Shown: positions 43,501 to 56,460 of the stretch, one piece after another
Layout: the number at the start of each line of letters is the position of its first letter
Position numbering within the stretch: the first letter of the stretch is position 1
Origin: Tenodera sinensis
Taxonomy: Eukaryota; Arthropoda; Insecta; Mantodea; Mantidae
Direction: 5' to 3'
Assembly (NCBI GenBank): GCA_030765045.1
Contig: CM060962.1
Location: 216,502,655-216,566,654, forward strand
DNA length: 64,000 nucleotides
Made by a program: the position numbers and the translations under genes
Notes under the pieces: model-generated
Databases searched by the model: none
The model's input: only the letters and a program-made list of their open reading frames with translations
What the model was told of the DNA's origin: nothing

Positions 43501-43699
43501 TTTTTGGTTTATCTTGTCTCATGCTTAAAGAAAGATGTGTTGAAAAGAGACGCAGATACTCATCCCTTTATCTCTGTTATGGGGAAGGTGGGAGAAGGTT
43601 CAATCAATGATGGCCGGAAGAGGTAGGTATGAATAGACTTCCGATATTTCTGCCCGCAAAACTAATTTTCTACCTCCCTACCCTAACTTGGGTGGCGCG

Positions 43700-44290
43700 A
43701 GTGAATTTCCACTATTGTGGTCCTAGAGACAAGCTAAACCATCGTAACTTTTTTTAGCTTCTTTTATAGAAGTTTTTTATCGTAAATCCTCTCTCTCACG
43801 TCTTGTAACTCTAATCTCGTGAAGTTTACGTGATAACTTAATAACAGAACAAACATCCTCTGCCAGGACGCTATATTACTGATTTGCTTAATGTCCTTTC
43901 CAACAGTCTTCCAAACTGTGTAGCCTGTAGGTAAATAGACGGGATTTTCTAATGATAAAATAAATATCGAAATGTTCGAGTAATTTTAGATAAATTGCAG
44001 CAAATTGATGTTTAAGCTTTTCTAGCTTAATTTTGGTCATATAGATATTGAATAAGATGAACATTTCACAGTTCTCGTATAATACAGAAATCCCTAACAT
44101 CAACAAAATTGGGGTTATACCTAATGGCGAATACCAAGATTCCTCAACAAACATTTTGGAAATGGGGCGTAGTCATAACCATCGAGAAAAATAATTCCTC
44201 CACTATTAATTGTAAGTACCTATGTTCCAGAGTTTTTGATGTTTCACTGAACACATTTTTCTCTCTTTGTATAATTGTTTAGCAAATACC
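43700..44290. other. No gene seen
   Basis: AT-rich, no supported feature. Confidence 0.45.
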
Positions 44291-44296
44291 TACTGT

Positions 44297-44433
44297 TGAG
44301 TGAGTGAGTGAGTGAGTGAGTGAGTGAGTGAGTGAGTGAGTGAGTGAGTGAGTGAGTGAGTGAGTGAGTGAGTGAGTGAGTGAGTGAGTGAGTGAGTGAG
44401 TGAGTGAGTGAGTGAGTGAGTGAGTGAGTGAGT
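44297..44433. repeat. (GTGA)n microsatellite
   Basis: About 34 perfect units of GTGA. It is followed by a short SINE-like segment (TTTAAGGGCCCGTCGACAGC, to ~44500) whose reverse complement recurs at ~49385-49425. Confidence 0.97.
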
Positions 44434-44639
44434 ATTGTTTAAGGGCCCGTCGACAGCTAGGTCATTAGGGCCCTCCTACTGTTGATAAGTGTGGTTGCAC
44501 CATATAGAAGAAACAGCAAAATATCCTTCTGCAAGGGATATTAAAATGGCCCTAGGGGTCAGAAACTTAATCAGAATAATATTAATGCTAAATCCTGCAC
44601 ACTTTTGCAGTATTTGAAAAAATATCAAAGAAATAATTA

Positions 44640-44908
44640 TTTTTGGTAGTGTTTAATGCCCGTTCTTGCTGCATACGGCACCACAGTCGGTGGATACTGA
44701 TGATACAATAAATGAAATGATTGTTGGGAAATGAAGTTTTGGAAAGGAAACGTTCCAGGCTGAGATTAAGATACTTCCACGGCATTTGCCAGTTGTGAGG
44801 ACCGAGGAAAAGCTAGAAAACATCTCAATCAGGCAGAACAGTCTGGAGGACTTTGAACCGCGGACCTCCTCCTCAGTAGTAGTTCGTTCTTTAAAGAGCT
44901 CGGCCACC
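44640..44908 (-). repeat. SINE family S2, full copy
   Basis: The minus strand starts GGGTGGCCGAGCTCTTTAAA, has a B box GCGGTTCAAAGTCC, and a body with TCATTTCATTTATTGTATCA and the end GGGCATTAAACACTACC. Related pieces lie at 35455-35670 and 56775-56840. Confidence 0.7.
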
Positions 44909-45470
<562 letters not shown>

Positions 45471-47160
45471 GTCACCTGTTCCGGTCTCTATGATCAGACC
45501 ACCTCGTTTTAAACCTACTTTTATGAGAGTAGTTTTTCATCAGTACATCAACATGACCTTTCTATTTGATTCTATTTCCTACTATCACACCATTAACTGA
45601 AAAAATTTAGATCTGATCTTTTTATTTCACTTCTTATTTAATCAACTAATCAACCTTATTACATGCTCTTATCAACTTCATCTCTGCGACCTGTAGACTC
45701 AAATATCACTTAGAAATATAGCAATAGAATAAGCACGTCTGATTGTCTTTTGTTTTGGTGTGTCTTCCGTCTTCTCAGTTGTTAAATTGTGACCATGTAT
45801 GTATTGCTTGCAAAGACGTATCCCTGCCTTTTGTCTTATTTTTATGCGCATTTTCTGCGGAGTAACAACGCCACCTAATTCTTTCAAGCGAATGTGCATA
45901 AGAACACACTTTCGTTTTATATAAATATGGATGCTTTGTTTTGGATTTAGGTGTGTCTCAAAATGTATATATCTAGTGAAATCTCGATGTCGAACCTTTA
46001 GATAGATGGTAGAGTTATTAATGCGCTATAATGTAAGCTTCGGCTGAATAAGAGCATTTCAAATACGTACGTAGCTCCTACATAAATTGCAAGACAAGCC
46101 AGACAGGCTATCATGGAATCGTTTCCGTTTTATCTGACTGCGATATCAGGCAGGTGTTTGCTACGTTTTTCCTTGCTGTAGTACCTACCTGTCTATCGAT
46201 CCGTGTAGGTATATATGCACCCAACATAGGTAAGATTTAATCTTTTCAGGGGAACAAGATCAACCGTACACAAATCGGGTTAACACTCTTATCGGATTGG
46301 CTCATGTCATCTGACGTAATGGATGAGCTTTTGTTATTACGTAACAAGAATATAGGGCGCAAAATGTTTATGCTTGTTATTCACAAACAGGTGTCAAGCC
46401 TAACAAGCTACAAGTACAACCGAGTCCTTGTTTCTGGCTCCAAACCCAACACTTCTCAATCCGTTTCTTTGGCCATCCTGGATCTCTTCCGACCATTAGG
46501 TTTGTACCTCCTTGAGTCTCTTTGTTCATTCTAGTTGGATATTTGCTATATTTTTTGTAAGTTTCTACTTTTTTAGCTAAACAATTATTCTCGAATGCCT
46601 GTTAGGTTTTCACTTTTTCTGCTTAGTACTTACAGTAAGTATCGGTAATATTGTATTACCCCAAAAACTCCTATGCCAATATTTCAACATAAATACATGT
46701 TTTGAGATTCTAATGGTCTAACAGTTACAACAAAAGCTACGCATATTTCATTTGGGATTAACTCCACAGGTATGCGCAGAAAATACAAGATAGGTATGCA
46801 TTTCATTTGCGAAGCAAAATATTGAAAATATGGCATTTTAATTAACATTATTAGAACCATTTTTCAGAAAATAATTAGAAGGTCAGGTAAATTTGGTAAA
46901 GTACCTGAGTGACTCCATTAATATTGATATAAATGGAGATATTTCAGAGTCGGGAAAGGTACTGATGAAGTCATAAAGTATGTAAAGTCCAGGGATTGGT
47001 GGTATTTATGAGTTCATAAAGTATGGAAGCAGATTATTAAAACAAAGAGATGTAGGTAGGTATATCTATATAATTTAACATGGGAGGAAAAACGGGAAAG
47101 GTATCCGAGGAATGGAATAAAATTATTCTAACAATTGCATAATTCGTAAAAAGGGTCTTA
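45471..47160. other. Sequence with two family X scraps and no gene seen
   Basis: 45945-46020 (GTGTCTCAAAATGTATATATC) is an antisense family X scrap and 46650-46870 a sense scrap. An open plus frame at 46304-46534 is not recognised and has no supporting signals. Confidence 0.45.
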
Positions 47161-47169
47161 AGTTTATCC

Positions 47170-47410
47170 TTTACTCTGGGATGCACTCAGCCACATTAGG
47201 TCCCTGAGGGGCCAATTGAGGATCTACTTGATTGAAAAGTAGCCGCTCCTGGTCGCGAAGGCCGCAAAACCGAGTGGGCCCGGGGCGCTGAAAACGTCCC
47301 CTCCTCCGGTACTGCACCCCACTCATGCGCCTGTAATGGGCAGAGGTAGGGGACGCAGCGGCCTGGCAGTAGGCCTTGGCCCGGTAAGGGCTGTTGCGTC
47401 AGGATTTAGT
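47170..47410 (+). repeat. SINE family S1, 5'-truncated copy
   Basis: Shares TTAGGTCCCTGAGGGGCCAA, ATTGAAAAGTAGCCGCTCCTGG, here in part as GAAAAGTAGCCGCTCC, and GGGGACGCAGCGG with 33033-33400. Confidence 0.75.
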
Positions 47411-50400
47411 TTAATTTGATTTATCCTTCCCGAGGCCATACTCTTGCATGGAACTGCAAGCAACATCAGCCACAACTCCGAAGGATGTTTTCATTGCCAT
47501 CAGACTGCGTGAAGACAAATGGGTTTAGCTTAAACAAATGAAGTACCTGCCTCAAAGCACTGGGTATGCAATGGTCTGAAATTGTAAATATATGTTTACA
47601 TGTCCTAAAAGACTTTTTATGTATTTTAAATAATCACTTATATTCCATGTGTTAACCGTCATCTTCTTGTTATAATCCTTTAATGTTTCTTTAGATATTT
47701 TGCATCTTAATTTTAATCTTTTTTTTTTTCTTAAAATTTGACTTTGTCATATATCTTTGTATTCTGGATCTTTATGGTCAGCTGAAATGTCAGGCAGATG
47801 TCACAAATGTTTGTTTGTGAAATATATAAAACGGGTAAAAAATACGTGGAAATTATGGAGGCATAAATATATTATGCAGTCTGGCTAAGTTGAGGTAGAT
47901 GGAAACATTAAAAAATAGACTAATACAAGTTCTACAAGACTTTTCAATTGAAGGGCTGCACGGGTTCTTTAAAGGAAGGAGCTGTTCTGGCTGTTTTACT
48001 CTTCAATAAATTATTAAGATTGCGATCAGTATGACAGAATAAGGTTTTGAGGTCGTTGAGAAAGCTGATGGGTTTTAAAACAGTAGTAGCATCATTGCCT
48101 ACAAGATGTCTGATGAAAGCGAAATAATTCTTGATCCGATTACTCGTTTTGAATCCCACTGTGACCAACCTAAAGAAGTGGACGCAGAACAAAGGTCATT
48201 TATGAACCCACTATTTCCTATTACAACAACAAATACAACCTTAAAACTATATTGGTCATACTGAATTTAAAAGCGAGAGGAACAATACTCAAGAAATTGT
48301 ACCAATTTTGGATAAATTATGACCTTTGATACACAATAGCAATCATAGTGATCAGGAGATTAATTGTTATTCTCAATAATTATTTGATACGCAACTTAGC
48401 TCATTCATTGCATGTTAACTTATAATCTAGAATTTTATTGTGATAAGATTGATATGTCTCATTTACCTATATTTCATTTGAAGTTGAGTGTTATTAATTT
48501 GATGGGTTTTCTACCTTATAATTAATTCTTATGATTGTAGTTTCTAATGGTTAATTGTATAGCTTTACTTTGTATAGGTGCATGCAACCCTCAAATGATG
48601 AAAGTACTGATGGGACGATGCCACTACTTCTTGACACTCGATACTCACTTTATAAAAAGCTGTAACGGCAGCAGCTTGTTCACCGAATTATGTTATTTTT
48701 TCTTGTATAAACACATTTAACAAATTTTGTTTTTTGCTCAACATTTTGAAATGTCGCGGGAGCATGTTCTTACAGCGATATCGTACACTGCTTTTTCATT
48801 GGAGGTTCTGGAAACTTCATTCGGTGTATGAATGTAACTTCCTTCTTTAAATATTTTATATATATTATGTGATTGACCACCGCGCGAATATGTCTTTCTG
48901 CATTTTTTACACACTGCTCTGCTATTATTAGTACCTACTGACTACTTCAAAATAGCTCCACACTTTACTTAAGTTTTATCCAATATCACTGTTGTAATTG
49001 ATAAAATAAAATATTTATGGAAATTAGTCGCAGGGTATACCTACCTGTAAGGTACAGGTCATAACCTTAGTTTGACTTATGAAACACAATCTAACAAACG
49101 GAAGGAAAGAACAAATATTTCTATGTGCCGTATTATCTCAGGTCTTAAGTACTCTGCTATATTCACAGATTTTGGTCACCAGAGAAGGTAAATGTAATGG
49201 TCGAGAGTGAGTCAGCAAGCCAGGCAACTTGCATTCATACACTCACAGGAAACACAATCAAGAACTGCTCTCCAGCAACTCTTTAAGGATACGTGCGAGG
49301 CAATAACGTGAAGTCTCGACTCCTTTCATTCCTCATCTAGCACAAAGTTAAACGCAACAACTTACTATTACTATCGCGTACGCCCTAATGACCTAGTTGT
49401 CGAGGGCCCTTAAACACAACATTATCGCGTACGAACAGCAAATTTTGCCGCTTAATGGGAGCTGCCAAGCTAAAGAAAAGTCGAACGCCACTATTTTTCT
49501 TTGTTTTTGTTCGTTTTCTTATGATAAACTTGTAATATAAAGTACATGTAATACCCCATTTAAACCCATTACCCTGCGATGCTTTGCGGTTTAGAGCCCT
49601 CAGTCACTCGGGTACGGTAAACCATAGATGGCGATTTTTGTTTGTCTTATGTTGACATCTACAAAGAATTCGTCAGCCAGTTTTGTTACTCATACATTGG
49701 CAACTGTGAATGACTACCCTAGGCAAGAAGATGAAGATGGTCATCTGTCGAAATAAAAATGAACAACGGTGGGACAAATAGGAAGTGCGCCCGGGACCCA
49801 AATAGATATACATTTTCTTTATTTATGGGTATTTACTTTTTGTGGAATAAAATACCCTCTTTCTGCTGTAAATAAATGGTAAAAAAGTAAACATTTGACG
49901 GTTACACAAAGTAATTGAACAAAGTCTAGTCGTAAAACGGCACTTGGTTAACTAGATGTGGTAGGTATTGAAGTTGCCTACCTTCACTGCTGCGTGTAGA
50001 TACGAGTATAGCACCATTGCTCGTACACGCACTAGAGATATCTGCCTGCCTAATGGAGGGTGTCAATATGTCGTGGAGCAAAACCCAAATCGATCGCAAT
50101 GCATTCAGAGGAAGCACAGAAACCGTTGCGATTAAATAAAATCCTGCTAGTGACTGGGGTAATCGATGTAAATGATATTGATGTTTATATGCACTTGCCG
50201 TGGTTCAGCCACAATAGCCTCTCTGACAATTTATCACGTAGTAAATGTACGCTCATAAATCTTTCCGCCTGATGGCTCTTTGCTAAGTATATGGGTCCCT
50301 CTCTAACTTGCTCCTTTATGTTCAGTTCCTTACGCTGTTAGAAAAACATCCGAGAATCGTTTATGAGATTGATTTAATACTTATATTATTACAATCTAAC

Positions 50401-50730
50401 GAAAAGAAATGGCATAATATGAAGCTTTCTCGAGGATGAAATATTCCAATGGTATAAACGCACTAAACTCGAACATCTCAGAAATAATTTATCTGTAATT
50501 TTAAACTAAAGCTCTTCATGAATATTTAGGTCATTATTATGTTAAAAAAGAAGTTAAATCACGAAGATAAATGTCAACAAAATAAGAGAAAGTGTAAGCA
50601 ATATTACAGCCATAATATTAATATAATTTCATACGAAAAAAGACAAAAAAATCTGATGTAGGTGTCTGTAATATCCACACGAATTTCTCTGCCCACTCTT
50701 ATTTAATTTGATACACTTTATGCACAGTAT
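47411..50730. other. Long stretch, no gene seen
   Basis: AT-rich DNA. Only a small reversed SINE-like piece at ~49370-49430 is noted. Open frames at 47944-48192 and 50060-50272 have no recognisable content. Confidence 0.45.
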
Positions 50731-50734
50731 TGTT

Positions 50735-51340
50735 ACGCATACAGTAAGTAGGGGAAGTATGTATAGCACTTATTCCACCCAAAAGTTCGATGTCGAATTT
50801 TCACCGGAAATGCTGTTTTGCGACCCCCTGGTCCTAAATGCAGCATTTTTAGAAAAAGGCCCGGATGTACGTGTGCACGTGTATGTATGTACTTGTGCAT
50901 GTGCATGTTTGTGTGTTTGTATTTGTGAACGCATAACTCAAAAACGAAAACTCGGTCATATACCAAACGTAGTAGGTACCATTTAAGTTTAGCAATTTCC
51001 AAGAATGCAACTCGAAGATCCAAGAAAATCCCTCATTCCCAAACTACCCTTTACATGGAACATAATTGAAAAAAGTTTATTTTCTCAAAAATGACTGCAA
51101 CTGTCTTGATTAAGTTACCACAAGTTTGAGATATTTTCATGACAAATGAAATGTATACCTCTCTTAAATTTCCTAGGTAAACCATAAGAGATAGCCGAAT
51201 TGGTACTATTGGTACTGTAATAAAACCATTTCCACAAAACTGTTGGTGGTGCAGACACTAAATTTTGAACCAGAAATCCGTAATTCTTCACTGCGAAGAG
51301 TATTTTGAAATAGTCCAAAGTGAAAACCTAAACTTTAGTA
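50735..51340 (+). repeat. Family X copy, 3'-truncated
   Basis: Starts ACAGTAAGTAGGGGAAGTAT, followed by CCACCCAAAAGTTCGATGTC, a GT-rich variable site (50870-50930), CATAACTCAAAAACGAAAAC and GACAAATGAAATGTATACC. Confidence 0.75.
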
Positions 51341-51349
51341 AATAATGAA

Positions 51350-53720
51350 TTTCTAAGTAATGGTTAAATTTAAAAGTTTCACATTTTTAATTTATTTACA
51401 GAGCATATGCCAACTACCACATACAAATTTGAAGTTGATAGTTCAAGAATTGCGCAATTTAATAATTTCATCGATGGTGCTTAACAAATTTGAATTAAAA
51501 TAGAAAAGAAGGGGTAAAGTTAATGTGCACGCTATGACTTATATAGCCATCATTAGTTCTATTTAGAGCATTAATCCGTAATACCGATGGGTGAAGCATG
51601 AATCTGAAAGTTAGCCATGAGGTTAATAGTGTTTACCGAATAAGCAGAGAAAGGAATTTGCACCTTCATTTCCGCCCGCATGCAGTTAAAGCACGTGCAA
51701 GTGTAGGGATGGTTAAATTTTCTCTCCTGGACAAAATACAAGGACAATGAGCATTATCAAGCAATACACAAGGTCATCGTGTCAGGTTCACTGAGTCCCT
51801 ATCTGTACTACTAAATAGGTATCACCAGCACAGTGTAATGAAACTCTCTTCAGTTGCAAATTAACGAGCAACCCCACCTGTATTCCTTAGATATAGGTAT
51901 TATACAGGGCGTAGAGTAATGATGCTGCACACAGACCATAGCTACAAGAGGGTAGGTAGGAAGGTATCTATAATATGACCTCAGCGGGCTAGCCTGGATG
52001 CGTTTAGAAGCGGTTCACTCTCATACAAGGGAAATTATTTAGGAGATGGATGTAACAATTTTTACACCATTATTCAATATTTAACATATTGTGACGCAGC
52101 GTTTATGGCCCAAGCTTCTGCAGGTCGGCGCCGGGAATTTGGAGGGAAAAACACTCAGTTTCCATGGGGAGTTCTCATTCCAGATTGAATATAGCATGGA
52201 AACGCGGATTCGGATCGAACTGAATCTTTGAATCCGATCCACTTAAAACTGGGGTCGGATCAACATGTTGCATGGAAACACCTACCGGACTCAAATCGAT
52301 TTGTGTTCGCTAAAGATATTATTAACTTCTACTGTACCTACCTGTAACATGCTGCACGCTCGTCATTTGTTATCTTAGCGAAAGTGGTGCAATAAAAACA
52401 CAACAACAAAGCCGCTATTATTGTTTTCATAATCTCGCAATATATTCTTCTACAAACATTCACTAAACCTACTAAAAATGCCCAGAAAATATTTTCTTTA
52501 GAAGTTCGCCAATATAAACCAAGTAATCAACATAAAAGCTTAAATTATTTGTACTCGAGCCTTGCGTGTCCAAATCTATCTCATTCCGAACTGAATTCAA
52601 CGTGAAAAGGCGGATCGTATTGAGAGCAGGATTGGACTACAATTGATTTCAATTTCCCATATAAACGTAGAGAAAGATATGTAGCACCATCGCCCATCGT
52701 AAACACCAGAAGCACTATCCTCAGATAGCTAGGGTCTTCTGCATGTTTCCCTTCCCGCTACCCCAGAACGTGTATTCAAAACATTAAAGAAACTTTCAGG
52801 AGCTATTGCTGTAAGTCAGCGTGTTCATCAGCAAGTCAGTTATACGAGTATAGTAAGAGAGTTGGTGCGAACAAAACGTGCTATTCTCCGAGCAAGTTTG
52901 TAACGAATACTGACCTGCAGTGAACGTTGCTATTGTAGGAGTGGTAGGTACTTGGTAGAGAAAGTAAAATAGCCACGTCTACACAAACCACATCTTTCAG
53001 AAACTAAATGTGCATTGTGAAAAGTATTTAAAATAAAATAAATAAATTTTTATTTAATACCTATATTAAGACTTAAAAAAACCAGTTTCAAGTGTAAAAT
53101 TTAGCATACTTTTATACACACTATTTGCACAAAAAGTTTTATATAGCTGCCATAATGTACATTCTTCATGTCGATAACTTCGATCTGACAGTTTTTTTCG
53201 TAGAAATAGCGCTTTCCGAACATTTACTGGTGGAAATTTTACTTAACTTTTCCAGAGTTTAGGTGGGCAGTAAATTTTGAAATGCTTACCGATGGCTTGG
53301 TTTAATACATGTATTTATTATATAGTAAACGATCAATATTTTATAAAATATTGATCGTTGTCTCTTACGGCGCAGGTATAGATATAAGTAAGGAGTATTT
53401 ATGTATTAACTATTCGATTACCTTGAGATGGAGAGAAGACCAAATTTTACATCATTTAATCATCATGAACTGGTAACCGGCAAAGGTGTTCGTTTAAAAA
53501 TCATGTACACAGTAGGTCACGAGTTTGGAAAAACACGTAAATATTAGCCCATATAATTTCGCTCACGTGACGCATATTGTTATAGAACGCCTTGAGCTTT
53601 AACCAGTCCAAGGATGTTGCAATCACCCGATAATATAGTTTACTTTGCCAAAAACCAGTGAATGTCGTTGGTTTCAAATAGCACAGGGTTCAGAACAAAA
53701 TACTTGCCTTAAGTTTAAAA
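51350..53720. other. No gene seen
   Basis: AT-rich. 52090-52320 is GC-richer with repeated CATGGAAAC phrases, possibly an old DNA transposon end, but no partner end was found. A 32-bp palindrome is listed separately. Confidence 0.4.
53328..53359. repeat. Perfect 32-bp palindrome
   Basis: AACGATCAATATTTTA is followed at once by its exact reverse complement. No spacer, and no link to another repeat. Confidence 0.9.
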
Positions 53721-53724
53721 AAAA

Positions 53725-54625
53725 CATCTGTGTTGCACTCACATGACTTTCTTTACTCTTGTACTGACCATTCTTACAAACTCTTATTCCTATCTATATC
53801 TTCTACATGCTAGTCGAGTTAAACATTTCCAGAAATTACCTTACTAGATGATTTTCTTGTAGGTGCAAAGGAAATATGGGAATTCGTAAGCATTGAGAGA
53901 TAGTCAAATGTGTTAAAGCTTCGAACTTCAGTTCTCTTTGCACGGCCACGAGATAGAAAAGCGAGTAACGACCTTCCATTGGAGTAAATTTTAAGTATTA
54001 CAAAGCTCACACAACTAACAAGGAATATCTCCAAAATGATTCACTTCACGAGAAAATGCATTTGGACATAACTTGTGTGCTTTAACAAGATCTACACCTT
54101 TTGCACAGTAAGATTTGGTCTATAGGTATCTTACAGTGTACCAGTTATGCAAAAGCCATCAAGTGTAAATAGAACTATACAGTCTATAGCCAGAAAAATC
54201 AATATGTACATTTTATTTGGCATAAAAATATCTTAAACATGTGGCACTTTAATCAAAATCGTTAGAGCCATTTTATAGAAAATAAAAATTTTCGAAAAAT
54301 TTTTCATCTAAAGGTTAGTTTAGGGTGAAGGAATTTTCTTCAAAATATTCTTGTAACATTTTTGAAGGATATTAGACTTAAATATCAATTTTGGTTTTTA
54401 ACGAAGTTTCGTTTTTTAGTAATGCAGTTCAAAGGCGTGTGCGCGCGCTCCACCTCCCCCCGCCCCCCCCCCCCCCCACACACACACACACACATACACA
54501 CACATTTTTTTCTAAAACTGCCTTTCTGGATTCAGGAGTCCTCAAAACATTTCCTGTGAAATCTCGACATCGAAATTTTGGGTCGAATACAATACTTTTC
54601 CTACTTGATATAAGTACCAGGGAAA
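53725..54625 (-). repeat. Family X copy, full length
   Basis: On the plus strand it begins TGTGTTGCACTCACATGACTT and ends AAGTACCAGGGAAAGTAAT. The variable site at 54446-54505 is poly(C) followed by (CA)n. Confidence 0.78.
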
Positions 54626-54731
54626 GTAATAGTAAAGTTGTTCTTAACAGAAGTTGTCTTTTTGTTCTGTTAAGACTAGAGTTTACTTTCGCTTATAAGC
54701 AAATAAGCACAACTACTTTTGTTACGTCTAT

Positions 54732-55082
54732 TTGATAAGAAGAAAGACAATTTCAAGCTACGCACTTGGAATCCTATTCGGGAATCTCAAAACTTCTTGT
54801 TTGATAATTAATATACGTTTCCTTACAAATAACAGACACCCCAATATTGATGACGTCATGCCGGAAGCAATTAATAGGCTCAGGTGGGATGAGCGATCCC
54901 TGCACTTCCGTCCAGTCAGTTCTATACTACACCCCATGTTATATTTTTGTAGCTTCATTTATTTGGAGCCGACCTCCAGATTGTCTATTGTTTCTTTCAC
55001 CCGTATAATTATCGCACTACCTGCAGCAGGAAACAGCAGAAATCAGACGCATGGACGGTTAATATCAATTATCATCAGGTAG
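54732..55082 (+). other. Unrecognised 116-codon open frame
   Basis: The reading has no family resemblance that I can name and no splice sites; both strands are open. Probably chance. Confidence 0.2.
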
Positions 55083-55324
55083 GAGGAAAAGGAAGAAAAT
55101 AGCACTTTGCTTCAAGCAGCGTTCATATGACGCGTTAAAAATGTTACCTATACGGTTTTCTATATTTGCTAAATGGACCATTTAACGACTTAGAATTACT
55201 GGTGAATATTCCTTGTAATCGACAGACAAGATACACTCAAATATCACAAATTAAAAGTAGATTCAATTCTTCTGACGTACAAATTACCTACATTTTTGAA
55301 ATGCAGAATCAGACTAAAAAAAAA

Positions 55325-55960
55325 AAAATCTGATGTGTTGCACTTACATGACTTTCTCTACTCTTGTACTAACCATTCTTACAAACTCTTATTCCTCTAT
55401 CTTCTTCGTGTTAGTTGAGATTGACTTTTCCAGAAATTACCTTACTGCTGATTTTCTTGTAGGTGCAAGGGAAATTCAGTAGGCTTTGAGCAATAGTCGA
55501 CTCTTTGAAATTCCGTTCTGTTTGCACGGCCAAGAGATACAAAAAAGTGAATTACAACGTTCCATTTGAGTAAATTTCAAGTATTGCAAAATTCACACAA
55601 TTGACAAGGAATATCTCCGAAATGGTCCACTTCACGAAAAAATGCATTTGGACATAACTTGTCTGTTTTAACGAGCTCTACATTTTTTGCACAGTAAGAT
55701 TTCGTCGATATCTTACGGTTCATCCGTTATACGAAAGTCATCAACAGTAAACAGAACTACACAGACTATAGTCACAGAATTAAAGACGGTTGAATACGAA
55801 TCTGGGATTTGTGCTCAGCATCTTCCAAGGATACGACACGAAGATTTTCAAGAAAATCCCCATTATAGGTAACTGCTCTTTACATTAAACATTTCGCTGA
55901 TTTTACTCTCTCAAAATCTGCTCTTAACAATTTTAATTAACCTAGGTATGTGTTGATAGA
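55325..55960 (-). repeat. Family X copy, truncated
   Basis: Starts ATCTGATGTGTTGCACTTAC and follows the family order up to TTTTACTCTCTCAAAATCTG, then diverges before the variable site and outer end. Confidence 0.75.
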
Positions 55961-56244
55961 ATCATCTTGTGAACTTCCTGCGAATATTCTGTGAACTTTC
56001 CTTTAGGATTCAATTTTGTGTAATTCTATATAACAAGGATTAACTGACCGATATAAACTTATTCCAAGTAAAGCGTAGAGTTCATTTAAACACTCAATTT
56101 GTATCTACCAAGATTGTTTTTCTCTGCGTTTGCCGTACCTATTCGAAATACCTACTTATGTTACACTTTGGACCTCTGTCTAAGCGTTACCTAACGGCAT
56201 ACTTGAAAGTTTGTGATTCTTACTTTTCCCCCTCAGCGTTTTCC

Positions 56245-56460
56245 TTTCTGTGCATCGAATCCATTGTTGCCAGGAATAAACATTAGAGTGCTCCTTTCGT
56301 TAGGCTCCCGAGGAGATACTTGATTGAAAAGTAGCGGCTCTGGTTGTGTAAACCGCATAACTGACTGCGAGGGACTGGGGTGCTGACCGCGTACCACCCT
56401 CCAGTACTGCACCCCACTCAAGCAGCCCACTCAGTAGCTGGGCGGTAGGCCTTTCTTAGA
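56245..56460 (+). repeat. SINE family S1, 5'-truncated copy
   Basis: Shares CTTGATTGAAAAGTAGCGGC, AACCGCATAAC and CCTCCAGTACTGCACCCCAC with the other S1 copies, with a small deletion of the GGCCAATTGAGG segment. Confidence 0.7.

Noticed and set aside
46304..46534. Small plus-strand gene
   Set aside because: A single short frame without motif, splice site or repeat relationship; within chance expectation for 64 kb.
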